The translations under genes were made by a program, and so were the position numbers. 28,496 nucleotides of DNA from DATNIC01 sp035604635 (lineage in GTDB: Bacteria; Vulcanimicrobiota; Vulcanimicrobiia; Vulcanimicrobiales; Vulcanimicrobiaceae), in assembly GCA_035604635.1 (NCBI GenBank), contig DATNIC010000028.1:1-28496 (forward strand). Direction: 5' to 3'. This document shows positions 15,578 to 23,180 of the stretch, in pieces. How positions within the stretch are numbered: position 1 is the stretch's first letter; every line of letters starts with the position of its first letter. The notes under the pieces were generated by a model. It ran no database searches and was not told where the DNA came from. It was given only the letters and a program-made list of their open reading frames with translations.

Positions 15578-17041
15578 ATGCGTAAGATCCCTCCGGGAGT
15601 CGGTCCGAGGTATCCGCAGGTCGTCGTCCTTGTCGGCGCTACGGGTGATCTTGCTCGACGCAAGCTCATCCCCGGTTTGTTCCACCTCTCGACGAATGGA
15701 TTTATCCCCGGCTTCCGGATCATCGGCGTCTCGCTCGATGACCTTGACGCTGACGGCTTCCGCACGATCGCGCGAGACGCACTCCATCAATTCTCCACGC
15801 GGAAGGTGGAGGAGAGCGACTGGGATACCTTCGCGAAAACCCTGGACTACGTTCCACTCTCTGCGGGCGCCGGCGTCCTCAAGGCGGCTGTGCAAACGGC
15901 AGAGCAAACGTTCGGCGGCGAGAGCCGTCGCGTGCACTATCTCAGCGTGCCGCCCAACGCAGCTCTCTCAGCGGTACGGTTGCTGGGAGAAGCCGATCTC
16001 GTCGAGCGCTCCCGGATCATCATGGAAAAGCCGTTCGGCACGGACCTCGCGAGCGCGGTGTCGCTGAATGCCATGCTGCATGAGGTGTTCTCGGAAGACC
16101 AGATCTTCCGGATCGACCACTTTCTCGGCAAGGAGCCGGCGCAAAACATCCTTGCGTTCCGTTTCGCCAACGGGCTCTTCGAGCCGATCTGGAACCGCAA
16201 CTTCATCGACCACGTGCAGATCGACGTCCCGGAGACGCTGGGGCTCGACAAGCGTGCCGGGTTCTACGAGGCGACCGGAGCGTATCGCGACATGGTCGTG
16301 ACCCACCTGTTCCAGATTCTCGCGTTCATGGCGATGGAGCCGCCGACGGCTTTGGAGCCGGGTCCTATCAGCGAAGAAAAAAACAAAGTCTTTCGCAGCA
16401 TGTCGCCGATCGATCCGGACAATGTCGTCCGCGGGCAATACAACGGATACCGTTCCGAAGACGGCGTCGACCCCGCGTCGGATACGGAGACGTTCGTCGC
16501 GTTGAAATGCACGATCGACAACTGGCGCTGGGCCGGCGTGCCGTTTTTCCTGCGCACGGGCAAACGGCTCGCGGAGGGGCTGCGGATCATCTCGATCGCC
16601 TTTCGGGAACCGCCCAAGAGCATGTTCCCGGCGGGCTCGGGTATCGGTGCGGAAGGCCCCGACCACCTGACGTTCGACCTAGCGGACGCCGCGAAGATGT
16701 CGCTGTCGTTCTACGGCAAGCGCCCCGGCCCGGGGATGCGGCTGGACAAGCTGAGCTTGCAGTTCGCCATGCATGAAACGGGACTCGTCGACGACGTGCT
16801 CGAGGCTTATGAGCGTTTGATTCTCGACGCGATGCGCGGCGATCACACGCTCTTTACGAGCGCCGAGGGTGTTGAGCGGCTTTGGGAAGTGTCCAGACCG
16901 TTGCTGGAAGCGCCACCGCCGGTTCGCATGTACCCGCCCGGCTCGTGGGGGCCGAAATCGATCCATCAGCTCGTCGCGCCCAATGCCTGGCGGCTGCCCT
17001 TCGAGCGAGCGTGGCGCGATCCCAATCCCTTGGGCGCCTGA
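15578..17041 (+). CDS. zwf: Glucose-6-phosphate 1-dehydrogenase
   Basis: This 487-residue enzyme oxidises glucose-6-phosphate to 6-phosphogluconolactone with reduction of NAD(P), the entry to the oxidative pentose phosphate or Entner-Doudoroff route. The nucleotide-binding motif GATGDLARRKL is at 20-30, the EKPFG loop at 150-154, and the substrate motif RIDHFLGKE at 178-186 contains catalytic His181; a second conserved His is at 243 in VTHLFQ. Length matches the family. The ATG at 15578 gives the correct N-terminus; the longer open frame overlaps the transglutaminase in another frame and was discarded. The gene is one base downstream of the transglutaminase stop and lacks a visible Shine-Dalgarno, so it is likely co-transcribed with the peptide-ligase genes, an unexpected partner. 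Confidence 0.96.
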   Translation: MRKIPPGVGPRYPQVVVLVGATGDLARRKLIPGLFHLSTNGFIPGFRIIGVSLDDLDADGFRTIARDALHQFSTRKVEESDWDTFAKTLDYVPLSAGAGVLKAAVQTAEQTFGGESRRVHYLSVPPNAALSAVRLLGEADLVERSRIIMEKPFGTDLASAVSLNAMLHEVFSEDQIFRIDHFLGKEPAQNILAFRFANGLFEPIWNRNFIDHVQIDVPETLGLDKRAGFYEATGAYRDMVVTHLFQILAFMAMEPPTALEPGPISEEKNKVFRSMSPIDPDNVVRGQYNGYRSEDGVDPASDTETFVALKCTIDNWRWAGVPFFLRTGKRLAEGLRIISIAFREPPKSMFPAGSGIGAEGPDHLTFDLADAAKMSLSFYGKRPGPGMRLDKLSLQFAMHETGLVDDVLEAYERLILDAMRGDHTLFTSAEGVERLWEVSRPLLEAPPPVRMYPPGSWGPKSIHQLVAPNAWRLPFERAWRDPNPLGA

Positions 17042-17049
17042 GCGTCCGT

Positions 17050-18006
17050 CTATTTGGACGAAGTTAGGAGCTCGCTCGGATGCACGGGCCGCGAAAGCAG
17101 ACCGAACTTGAACCCGTTGTCGAGCTCAGGCAGCAAGTCGCGGGGCTGTAATGACTCGGCGTAGCGTGCCCGCACCATCGTGGCGACGATCCCCGGATCG
17201 AGCTTCGAGAGGCCGGCCAGGATAACACCCGAGTCGTGCGGGTGCGTGTTTGCCCAGCGAGCCGCCAGGTAAATGGCGCTCGCAAACCGCCGCACCGCTT
17301 CTTTGTTCTCTGCGGCGAATTGCTTGGTCGTGTACCACGTAGTCTGGAGAAACTCGTTGCGCGGCGACGCCATCGCCGCCGTCGGTATCCCAAGCACCCG
17401 CAGGTCACCCTTGCCCATCGCCACCGTAAACGCCGGCTCGAACAGTACCGCTGCGTCGATCGTTCCGCGTTCGAGGGCCGGGGCCATCTGAGCGGAAGGA
17501 AGCTCGAGGAAGCGGATCTTGGTCAAATCGACGCCATTCTTCGCGAGCCAAGCGTCGAGCAGATTTTCACTTGATGACCGCAGCGCATTGAGCGCGATCG
17601 TTTTCCCTTCGAGATCCTTCGCGGTCCGGATGGTCGAAGAGCTGCTGACGCAGATCCACGCCGCCGGTGCACTGACGGAGTTGATCGCGCCTGCCGCGAT
17701 GACGACGAACGGCAAGCCGCGGATGACGGCTTGGGCGATTTGCATCGGCGGCTGAACAGCGACATTGAGCGAGCCGGCCGCGACCGCGGCCGCGGCCGCA
17801 GCGCCATTGTTGAACGGGGTCATCTCGACGTTGACGCCGGCCTGCTTGAAGAACCCGTTTGCGACGGCATAGTACGCCTCGGCATTCGAGTCGTTGAGCG
17901 AAGAGCCGACGCGTACCGTGATCGGCAGCGGCGCAATGTCGGCGGCGCTCGTGTTGAGCGGCACGAGGAATGCCGCGGCGACGATAATGCTTAGGAAGAG
18001 TCTCAT
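17050..18006 (-). CDS. NMT1/SsuA-type solute-binding protein (orphan)
   Basis: This 318-residue exported binding protein has a signal peptide (MRLFLSIIVAAAFLVPLNTSAA). The mature part opens with ITVRVGSSLNDSNAEAYYAV and the family pattern of a small-molecule sensor lobe: NGFFKQAGVNVEM, an Ala-rich loop NNGAAAAAAVAAGS, GLPFVVIAAGAI, then KTIALNAL. The C-terminal stretch LDPGIVATMVRARYAE is close to that of the protein at 27553-28491. It would capture an organic anion or aromatic-type ligand for an ABC importer, but no permease or ATPase is present. It lies 18 bases downstream of the TAXI-type gene on the same strand, so probably one operon, and ends 8 bases from the convergent zwf stop. Confidence 0.88.
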   Translation of the reverse strand: MRLFLSIIVAAAFLVPLNTSAADIAPLPITVRVGSSLNDSNAEAYYAVANGFFKQAGVNVEMTPFNNGAAAAAAVAAGSLNVAVQPPMQIAQAVIRGLPFVVIAAGAINSVSAPAAWICVSSSSTIRTAKDLEGKTIALNALRSSSENLLDAWLAKNGVDLTKIRFLELPSAQMAPALERGTIDAAVLFEPAFTVAMGKGDLRVLGIPTAAMASPRNEFLQTTWYTTKQFAAENKEAVRRFASAIYLAARWANTHPHDSGVILAGLSKLDPGIVATMVRARYAESLQPRDLLPELDNGFKFGLLSRPVHPSELLTSSK

Positions 18007-18024
18007 GGATAAACTCGTCAGGAA

Positions 18025-18993
18025 TCAGCGCAGGTAACGGTGCTCGCGGTAGTAGCGTTCGGCGCCCGGATGCAGCGGCGCGCCGTTGCCCACGCACATC
18101 TTGTACGGGTCGATCGGATAGGTGAGCGGGGCGCGTTCGGGCGGCAAGTGGCGATAGCGCGATTCCATCTCGCCGCGTTCCTCGACCAGCACCGCGGTGA
18201 TGTGGTAGGCCAGTTCCTCGTCCATGTCCGCCCGCACCGCGACCGCCCAGTTGGAGAAGTCCAAACACGGTACGTCGACGTCGTTGCTCAGGCGTCCCCG
18301 CTCGAACACCGCCGGGTGTAACGCGTACTCACGCTGCAGTGTCGCCAGCACCTCGGGATCGAACGGGATGAAGCGCATCGGCACCTTCTCGACCAGCTCG
18401 TACCATTGCGGCACCATGACGGCTTCGTTGATCACTGCATTCGCGTCGCCGCCGATCGCTTGCGGCAGGGACTTCCGAGGGTGATCGTGCCCCAGCCAGG
18501 CGCCGCCCCACGAGAGCAGCTCGTCGACCGAAAAGCCGTGCAGTTCCAACACGCGTTCGATAACGTAGGTCAGGAGGTTGTCGGGGTCGCGCCTGGTTGA
18601 GGCGACGCGCAGCGGAAAGCGCTGCTCGCGGATGTCGGCAAACGAGGTCAATCCGGTGTCGGCGCGCACCGCGAAGATCAGCCGGTCGTTTTGCGGGTAG
18701 TAGCCGAGCGCGCGTAGCTGCGGGTACGGCGTGCCGGCGAAGAAGTGGCGGCCTTCGCGGGCCCACTCGAGCGTCACGTCATACGGCGTGGTGACAGCGA
18801 GGTCGACCTCACCGCTGGCCAGCGCGTCGATGTTGTCGCGAAAGCCTGTGCCCGTCTTGAGCCAGAACTGCGAGCCGGGCGCGGAGCGCGAGCGCATGTG
18901 CGCCGCGATCAAGCCCACGATTAGGTGGAAGTTTGCGTTGCCCCAATCGCCCATCAGGCGCAACGTGATGCGAGGGTAGAGTGGGCTGGCCAT
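18025..18993 (-). CDS. TAXI-family (TRAP-type) solute receptor-like protein without an evident signal peptide
   Basis: This 322-residue protein resembles TAXI/NMT1-like receptors. Features: ITLRLMGDWGNANFHL near the start, the ligand loop LKTGTGFRDNIDALASGEVD, a strand region PLRVASTRR, and INEAVMVPQWYELVEK. The C-terminal part includes DMDEELAYHITAVLVEERGE, the helix common to TAXI receptors. I chose ATG 18991-18993; a TTG at 19057-19059 would add 22 non-hydrophobic residues. Neither version has an N-terminal signal sequence or lipobox, unlike normal TRAP receptors, so it may stay in the cytoplasm or be exported by another route. It is upstream of an NMT1-type receptor and divergent from the cupin operon. 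Ligand unknown. Confidence 0.78.
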   Translation of the reverse strand: MASPLYPRITLRLMGDWGNANFHLIVGLIAAHMRSRSAPGSQFWLKTGTGFRDNIDALASGEVDLAVTTPYDVTLEWAREGRHFFAGTPYPQLRALGYYPQNDRLIFAVRADTGLTSFADIREQRFPLRVASTRRDPDNLLTYVIERVLELHGFSVDELLSWGGAWLGHDHPRKSLPQAIGGDANAVINEAVMVPQWYELVEKVPMRFIPFDPEVLATLQREYALHPAVFERGRLSNDVDVPCLDFSNWAVAVRADMDEELAYHITAVLVEERGEMESRYRHLPPERAPLTYPIDPYKMCVGNGAPLHPGAERYYREHRYLR

Positions 18994-19052
18994 GCCGTCT
19001 ACTGCGCACGCGCCGGCCGGCTTTTCCTCGTTGACCCGTGGATAAGGGTTGC

Positions 19053-19078
19053 TTGACAACCCACCCTAGCGCTAAGAT
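19053..19078 (+). promoter_or_regulatory. Possible promoter for the cupin operon
   Basis: TTGACA at 19053-19058 is a perfect -35 match and TAAGAT at 19073-19078 is a 4/6 match to -10, but the spacer is only 14 bases. If used, transcription would begin at or next to the ATG at 19084, giving a leaderless message. It sits between divergent genes, the right place for a promoter. Spacing makes it uncertain. Confidence 0.25.
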
Positions 19079-19083
19079 GAGCC

Positions 19084-19782
19084 ATGCCGACCGTCGAGCC
19101 GGAGTTCTCAATCGAATTCTCCGCGCAGATCCCGCCGCCGTCACCCGACCGGCCGCCGCTGCGCGCCAACGTCTACGAAACCGCATGGATGGCGAACACG
19201 TCGCTGGCGACGATGTTTCCCTACGTGCAACGCGGCTCGATTGTGCCGGGCGTGACGCTCTTCATCGGCGGCGAGCACGCCGAGTACGGTCATTTCTTCC
19301 ACGAGAACACCGAAGAAGAGGTGGCGCTCGTGATGGGCGGTCAGGGCACGATGAAGCCGCTCGGAACCGTGATGATCGCGCCGCTGCTGCATGGCGTGCA
19401 GTGCTTCCTCAAAGACCCGAAAAATCCGGAGAGCTATTTGCTGATCGTGATCACGCAGCGCCAGCCGGACGACCGCGAGCAACACGAGCGCGTCTTCTTC
19501 CGCTGCGGCTGCAACGAGATTCTTTTCGAGTATCCGTTCGAGTCCACGCCGTCGGACGCGTACGATCCGCATGCGAGCGAGATCCTGCCCACCACGCGCC
19601 ACTCGAGCGAAGCGGCCGCACGCTTCAACGACGACGTCGCCAACCGCACGTGCAAACGCTGCGGCAAGGTCGCCGAACGGTTCCCCGTCGAGGCCTGGGG
19701 CTGGACGCTGAACACCCGCTCGCACGACGTTGCGGAAAGCGCTCGAGCGGCGTTGCTCGAACGCGCGAAATCCACCGAATGA
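19084..19782 (+). CDS. Cupin protein related to 3-hydroxyanthranilate 3,4-dioxygenase, iron-site copy
   Basis: This 232-residue cupin has a C-terminal cysteine zinc-ribbon-like part. Compared with bacterial 3-hydroxyanthranilate 3,4-dioxygenase, the iron ligands appear kept: His73 and Glu79 in FHENTEEEVALVMGG (spacing H-x5-E as in YHxxxxxE of the family), and His103 in PLLHGVQ. The zinc half is partly altered: the first cysteine pair reads CGC (141, 143) instead of C-x2-C, while Cys190 and Cys193 in TCKRCGK keep the second pair. The enzyme family opens 3-hydroxyanthranilate in tryptophan/nitroaromatic degradation, but identity here is low and the substrate may differ. The stop overlaps the next ATG (ATGA), so it is coupled to the second cupin. 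Confidence 0.68.
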   Translation: MPTVEPEFSIEFSAQIPPPSPDRPPLRANVYETAWMANTSLATMFPYVQRGSIVPGVTLFIGGEHAEYGHFFHENTEEEVALVMGGQGTMKPLGTVMIAPLLHGVQCFLKDPKNPESYLLIVITQRQPDDREQHERVFFRCGCNEILFEYPFESTPSDAYDPHASEILPTTRHSSEAAARFNDDVANRTCKRCGKVAERFPVEAWGWTLNTRSHDVAESARAALLERAKSTE

Positions 19783-20366
19783 CCGCGCCGGCCGAAACGC
19801 TTCCGCACGAGCGCAAGCGCCTTCTCGACATCTTCGAGCTGCAGGCTGACGCGGGTCCGTATGACGAGCGTCCGATCGTGCTCGCGCACATCGATCCGCA
19901 ACTGCACCTCAGCTGCAACGACCGCCCGCAGCCGTTCTATCTGATCTGCGCCAAGGACACGATGCTGGTCGCGCTGGGCGGCGAAGCGCGCGTCGAGTTC
20001 AAGGACTCATCGGTGCACTGGCACCGCATGCTGCCGGGGGACTTCGTCTATGTCCCCGCCGGCACGCCGCACCGCATCGTGCCGAGCGAACCGTCGCTGC
20101 ATCTGCGCTATAAGGCGCTTCGTCCGGGCCGTGAAGGCGTTGCCTGGTATTGCGAGCGCTGCGGCACCTTGCGGCACCGCATCGAATGGGACGAGTCAAC
20201 GATTCCGCAGGACGGCTACTCGCGTAGCTGCCGCTGGTACGCGCAAAACCTCGCGGGGCAGCCGTGCCCGACCTGCGCATTGCCGGCGCCCGAACTCGCG
20301 CTCGACGGCATCCGCTGGGACGCGATCGCAGCCGCGCTGCGCAACGAGGCGCAAACGGCCTCATGA
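19779..20366 (+). CDS. Cupin protein related to 3-hydroxyanthranilate 3,4-dioxygenase, zinc-site copy
   Basis: This 195-residue cupin has a rubredoxin-like C-terminal segment. Cys125 and Cys128 (WYCERCGTLRHRIEW) and Cys163 and Cys166 (PCPTCALP) form the two C-x2-C pairs typical of bacterial 3-hydroxyanthranilate 3,4-dioxygenase. The cupin shows the second motif MLPGDFVYVPAGTPHRI with His98. The first motif is changed: aligned to the family, the His position is Asn47 and the Glu position falls at Phe53, so two of three iron ligands appear lost. The longer upstream open frame overlaps the first cupin in another frame; ATG 19779 is the coupled start. It may be an inactive or structural partner of the first cupin, by analogy with degenerate halves in other dioxygenases (inference). 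Confidence 0.7.
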   Translation: MTAPAETLPHERKRLLDIFELQADAGPYDERPIVLAHIDPQLHLSCNDRPQPFYLICAKDTMLVALGGEARVEFKDSSVHWHRMLPGDFVYVPAGTPHRIVPSEPSLHLRYKALRPGREGVAWYCERCGTLRHRIEWDESTIPQDGYSRSCRWYAQNLAGQPCPTCALPAPELALDGIRWDAIAAALRNEAQTAS

Positions 20367-20367
20367 T

Positions 20368-21576
20368 ATGGTCGACATGAAGCATGCCCTCCCGTTCCGG
20401 GCGTTGATCGCGCTCTCGCTCATCGCGTTGCTGGCGGCGTCCGCAAGCCCCCGCGCACGGGCGCAAGGCCGCGCCCCCTACGAACTCAACGGCATCTTCG
20501 CCGTCACCGGACCCGCCGCGTTCATCGGCGCCCCGGCCAGCCAGGCGTTCAAGGCCATCGAAGGCTACGTCAATTCGACCGGCGGGATCAACGGCCGGCC
20601 GATCCGCATGATCGTGCTCGACGACCAGACGAACCCGCAAGTCGCGGTGCAGCTCGTCAACGGCCTGGCTGCGAAGAACGTTGCGGTGTTCATCGGACCG
20701 ATGGCGACGGCGTCATGCAATGCGGTGCTCGGTCCAGTCGCGCACGGCCCGGTCGCGTACTGCGTATCGCCGTTCATCAGCCCGCCGTCGGGCAGCTACC
20801 TGTTCGTGCAGGGCGGGTCCCCCATCGACGGCGGCGTCGTCTCGCTGCGCTACCTCAAGGAGCGCGGATTGCGCCGGGTGGCGATGCTCAACTCTACCGA
20901 CGCGACCGGACAGGCCTTGGATCGCGCGTCCGAAGAGGCCTTCACCTATCCCGAATTCCGCAGCATGCAGTTGGTATCGCACCTGCACTTCTCACCGCAA
21001 GACGTCAGCGTGGCAGCCCAGATCGTACAGATTAAGGCCGCCAACCCGCAAGCGCTGGTCAGCTGGAACCTCGGGACCGGGTTCGGCACCGTCGCGCGCG
21101 GACTGCACGACGCCGGTCTCGATGCGTTACCCCTAATCACCGCGGGCGGCAACGCGAGCGCCGGCCAGATCAAACGGCTCGCCGACTTCATGCCCACCGA
21201 CATGCACTTCCTCGTCAGCCCGCTGTGGGCCGAAGACTCGCGCGTGCCGAAAGCCGTGAAGGATCAGCAAGCGATCTTTCGGCGCGTGATGCAGGCGGCT
21301 GGACTGCCCAACGACGGCGCGTATGCGAGCGACTGGGACATCACGATGATCGAGATCGACGCCCTGCGCCACTTACCGCCCGACCCGACCGCGGAACAGG
21401 TGCGCAACTACATCTCGCACATCAACCACCACGTCGGAGCGAACGGCATCTTCGATTTCCGTTTCGGCAGCCAGAGCGGCGCCGGCCAGACGATCTTCAT
21501 CTTGGTGCACTGGGATCCGCGCACGAACCGCTTCGTCTCATCGAGCACCCCCGGCGGGCACCCGCTTCCGTCTTAG
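20368..21576 (+). CDS. LivK-like (branched-chain amino acid type) ABC solute-binding protein
   Basis: This 402-residue periplasmic binding protein is of the Peripla_BP_6 class. A signal peptide spans about 1-32 with a hydrophobic core LIALSLIALLAAS and an ARA-Q cleavage site. Family landmarks: GIFAVTGPAAFIG, KAIEGYVNSTGGINGRPIRM, VLDDQTNPQVAVQLVNGL, then LRRVAMLNSTDATGQ and ASDWDITMIEIDALR. These proteins bind amino acids, amides or aromatic acids. It follows the second cupin after one base, so it belongs to the same operon, which suggests that the bound solute is related to the cupin substrate. A second start at ATG 20377 is possible. No LivHMGF membrane genes are in the window. Its stop overlaps that of the convergent MerR gene. 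Confidence 0.9.
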   Translation: MVDMKHALPFRALIALSLIALLAASASPRARAQGRAPYELNGIFAVTGPAAFIGAPASQAFKAIEGYVNSTGGINGRPIRMIVLDDQTNPQVAVQLVNGLAAKNVAVFIGPMATASCNAVLGPVAHGPVAYCVSPFISPPSGSYLFVQGGSPIDGGVVSLRYLKERGLRRVAMLNSTDATGQALDRASEEAFTYPEFRSMQLVSHLHFSPQDVSVAAQIVQIKAANPQALVSWNLGTGFGTVARGLHDAGLDALPLITAGGNASAGQIKRLADFMPTDMHFLVSPLWAEDSRVPKAVKDQQAIFRRVMQAAGLPNDGAYASDWDITMIEIDALRHLPPDPTAEQVRNYISHINHHVGANGIFDFRFGSQSGAGQTIFILVHWDPRTNRFVSSSTPGGHPLPS

Positions 21577-22055
21577 GAAATGCGTACGTACTCAACGCGA
21601 CCGGGCCGATAACGCCGCTCTTGCCGTACGTTCGGTACGCCAATGCGCACCGGTCCGGATCCCGCAAGCTGCTCCGAACAGTAGGCTACCCGTTGCTGGA
21701 GTAGTTCGCGGACCTGCTGGAGGCGAGCGATCTCGTCATCGATCGCGGCGATATGCCGCTTGTAGATGTCAGCCGCGACGGCCGTTGCCGCTCGCGCTTG
21801 GGATGGCGACGGCTCACGCTGAAGCGGTCTGGCCTCCGCGAAGATCTCACAAAGCTCCGAAAGCGAAACCCCAAGGGACTGTGCCGCGCCGAACACGCGG
21901 ATCGGATATTCCAGACTCGCGTCGTAGTAGCGGTACCCATTCGCGGCACGGTAGAGCGGTCGGATCAGCCCCTTTCGCTCGTACACACGCACCGCGCATA
22001 CGGTCACGCCGCTCGTCGATGCGAGCTCACCAATTAACAGCGGTTGGACGCCCAT
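21573..22055 (-). CDS. MerR-family transcriptional regulator
   Basis: This 160-residue regulator has the MerR N-terminal winged HTH: LIGELASTSGVTVCAVRVYE (6-25), RKGLIRPLYRAANGYRYYD, then a second helix region with FGAAQSLGVSLSELCEIF. A long dimerisation helix follows (YKRHIAAIDDEIARLQQVRELLQ). The C-terminal tail after residue 130 is unconserved and rich in Arg and Val. A single Cys in the long helix region (AYCSEQ) gives no clear metal site. It is the downstream gene of the SRPBCC-MerR pair, with the strong Shine-Dalgarno described below. The inducer is unknown. Confidence 0.9.
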   Translation of the reverse strand: MGVQPLLIGELASTSGVTVCAVRVYERKGLIRPLYRAANGYRYYDASLEYPIRVFGAAQSLGVSLSELCEIFAEARPLQREPSPSQARAATAVAADIYKRHIAAIDDEIARLQQVRELLQQRVAYCSEQLAGSGPVRIGVPNVRQERRYRPGRVEYVRIS

Positions 22056-22059
22056 CTAA

Positions 22060-22066
22060 CCTCCTT
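22060..22066 (-). promoter_or_regulatory. Strong Shine-Dalgarno for the MerR gene
   Basis: The minus strand reads AAGGAGG four bases before the ATG at 22053-22055. It follows immediately after the TAG of the SRPBCC gene (22067-22069). It is the strongest ribosome-binding site seen in the window; most other genes rely on coupling or weak sites. Confidence 0.7.
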
Positions 22067-22714
22067 CTAAGCGTTCGACTCCGGAGGCGTGTGTTTCAGC
22101 AAGTGAGCTTGCATACTGACGAACTCACTGACCGAGATCCCGTCGATTTGTCGAGCGTTTGTGAGTCGCAATAATGCAGCGCTCGCAATCGGCATTGCGA
22201 TATCGCGCTTTTTCTCCACAGCACCGACTGCTAGCGCGACATCTTGAAGATCGTTGTCGAGAATCACGGGAATGGCAGCGTCCCAGGCTTGCTTTCCGAT
22301 GAGCTGGCCCAGCGGAGACATGAAACGTCCACGCAAACGGTTCGAAACCCGGCATTGACGTGGCCCCAAGGATTCCACCCTCCAGCCCTCGCTATGTGGA
22401 AACATGTCGGCGTAGCCGGCGTCATCGGGTATGCGCTCGCCCCAAGCGATCTCGTAGTCTTCAAACCTTGTGATCCGCGCGATCCGATAAAATTCTCTCT
22501 CCAGCATATTATGCAATATCGGAACCTCGAATCCGACTTTAGGATTCCGTGCAACGACGTCATCGCAGTCGATCGAACTATGAAACTGATTCGCGGTCAT
22601 CACGTTGCGAAGATTCGCCAACCACTCCCAAACCTGGTCGGCGGATGTGTTCATGATGAGTTCACGCGAACATTCGAATGTTTCATTCTTCGCTAAGGTT
22701 TCAACGGTAGCCAT
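22067..22714 (-). CDS. SRPBCC (START/polyketide-cyclase-like) family protein
   Basis: This 215-residue soluble protein has an N-terminal half like the SRPBCC fold: the first strand/helix unit FECSRELIMNTSADQVWEWL (residues 13-32) is the usual opening, followed by alternating strands (VGFEVPILHNM, YRIARITRFEDYEIAWGERI) and the late GWRVESLG / CRVSNRLRG strands, then a long helix. SRPBCC proteins bind lipids or aromatic polyketides, or act as enzymes or stress proteins. The C-terminal 60 residues (EKKRDIAMPIASAALL and beyond) are not typical of the fold. GGGGAGA lies about 8 bases upstream of the ATG at 22712-22714. It is first gene of the SRPBCC-MerR operon and by eye is less GC-rich than the genes before 21570. 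Confidence 0.7.
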   Translation of the reverse strand: MATVETLAKNETFECSRELIMNTSADQVWEWLANLRNVMTANQFHSSIDCDDVVARNPKVGFEVPILHNMLEREFYRIARITRFEDYEIAWGERIPDDAGYADMFPHSEGWRVESLGPRQCRVSNRLRGRFMSPLGQLIGKQAWDAAIPVILDNDLQDVALAVGAVEKKRDIAMPIASAALLRLTNARQIDGISVSEFVSMQAHLLKHTPPESNA

Positions 22715-22770
22715 ACTCAGTCTCCCCTGCTCTCTGAGCGCAAGACGTTGATTGCCGCGAGCAGCGGGTC

Positions 22771-22800
22771 CATATTGAGCGTTTTCCGAAAATTTGTCAA
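22771..22800 (-). promoter_or_regulatory. Possible promoter of the SRPBCC-MerR operon
   Basis: On the minus strand a perfect TTGACA (22795-22800) is followed after 18 bases by AATATG (22771-22776), a weak -10 match. It lies in the 100-base gap upstream of the SRPBCC start, about 57 bases before the ATG. Only the -35 is strong. The remainder of this gap shows nothing else. Confidence 0.35.
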
Positions 22801-22814
22801 CCGGGGGCCAAGCG

Positions 22815-23180
22815 CTAGCGAGCTTGTGCGAGGTTCTGCCGAATCAAGCCCTCGAGGTCGCTGATTTGGTTCCGCTTCGTCTCCTCGTCGATGCCGTTTC
22901 CAACGACTCGAATCAGCGGCCGATGACCGTCATCGTGCACGGTAACGAGCACTTCCTCAACGCTTGCCGTCGATGCGTAGATGCACGTCGCCTCGTCGTC
23001 GACCGGGAGGAGTCGCACCGGAGACTCGAGGACCAAGCCGACTTGCGCTTCGGTCAGGATCGAGCAGCGTAACCCGGGTATGAGCGCATTCAGATCGTGC
23101 TTCATGATAAACGGCGCCGCAAGGAGCGCTAGGCCGAGGCAGCAGCATACGAATGCGCCGCGTGTATCGATTGTCAGCAT
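22815..23180 (-). CDS. Small putative exported protein of unknown function
   Basis: This 121-residue protein is not a family I can name. The N-terminus has a hydrophobic run with three cysteines (GAFVCCCLGLALLAAPF), consistent with a signal peptide or a membrane anchor. The middle holds CSILTEAQVGLVLESPVRL followed at a distance by DEATCIYAS, a pattern seen in some small secreted proteins where two cysteines bracket an alpha/beta unit; similarity is only visual. The C-terminus is a charged helix (GIDEETKRNQISDLEGLI). Its ATG overlaps the stop of the upstream gene by 7 bases, so it is likely translated with it, downstream of a BTAD regulator. Confidence 0.6.
   Translation of the reverse strand: MLTIDTRGAFVCCCLGLALLAAPFIMKHDLNALIPGLRCSILTEAQVGLVLESPVRLLPVDDEATCIYASTASVEEVLVTVHDDGHRPLIRVVGNGIDEETKRNQISDLEGLIRQNLAQAR

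Noticed and set aside
17043..17060. CGTCC/GGACG stem between the convergent zwf and binding-protein genes as a bidirectional terminator
   Set aside because: The stem is only 5 bp with an 8-base loop and no T-run on either side.
17780..17805. GCGGCC-repeat stretch as a simple repeat or recombination site
   Set aside because: It encodes the Ala-rich loop of the binding protein, and a similar Ala/Val-rich loop occurs in its paralogue at 27553-28491, so it is coding composition.
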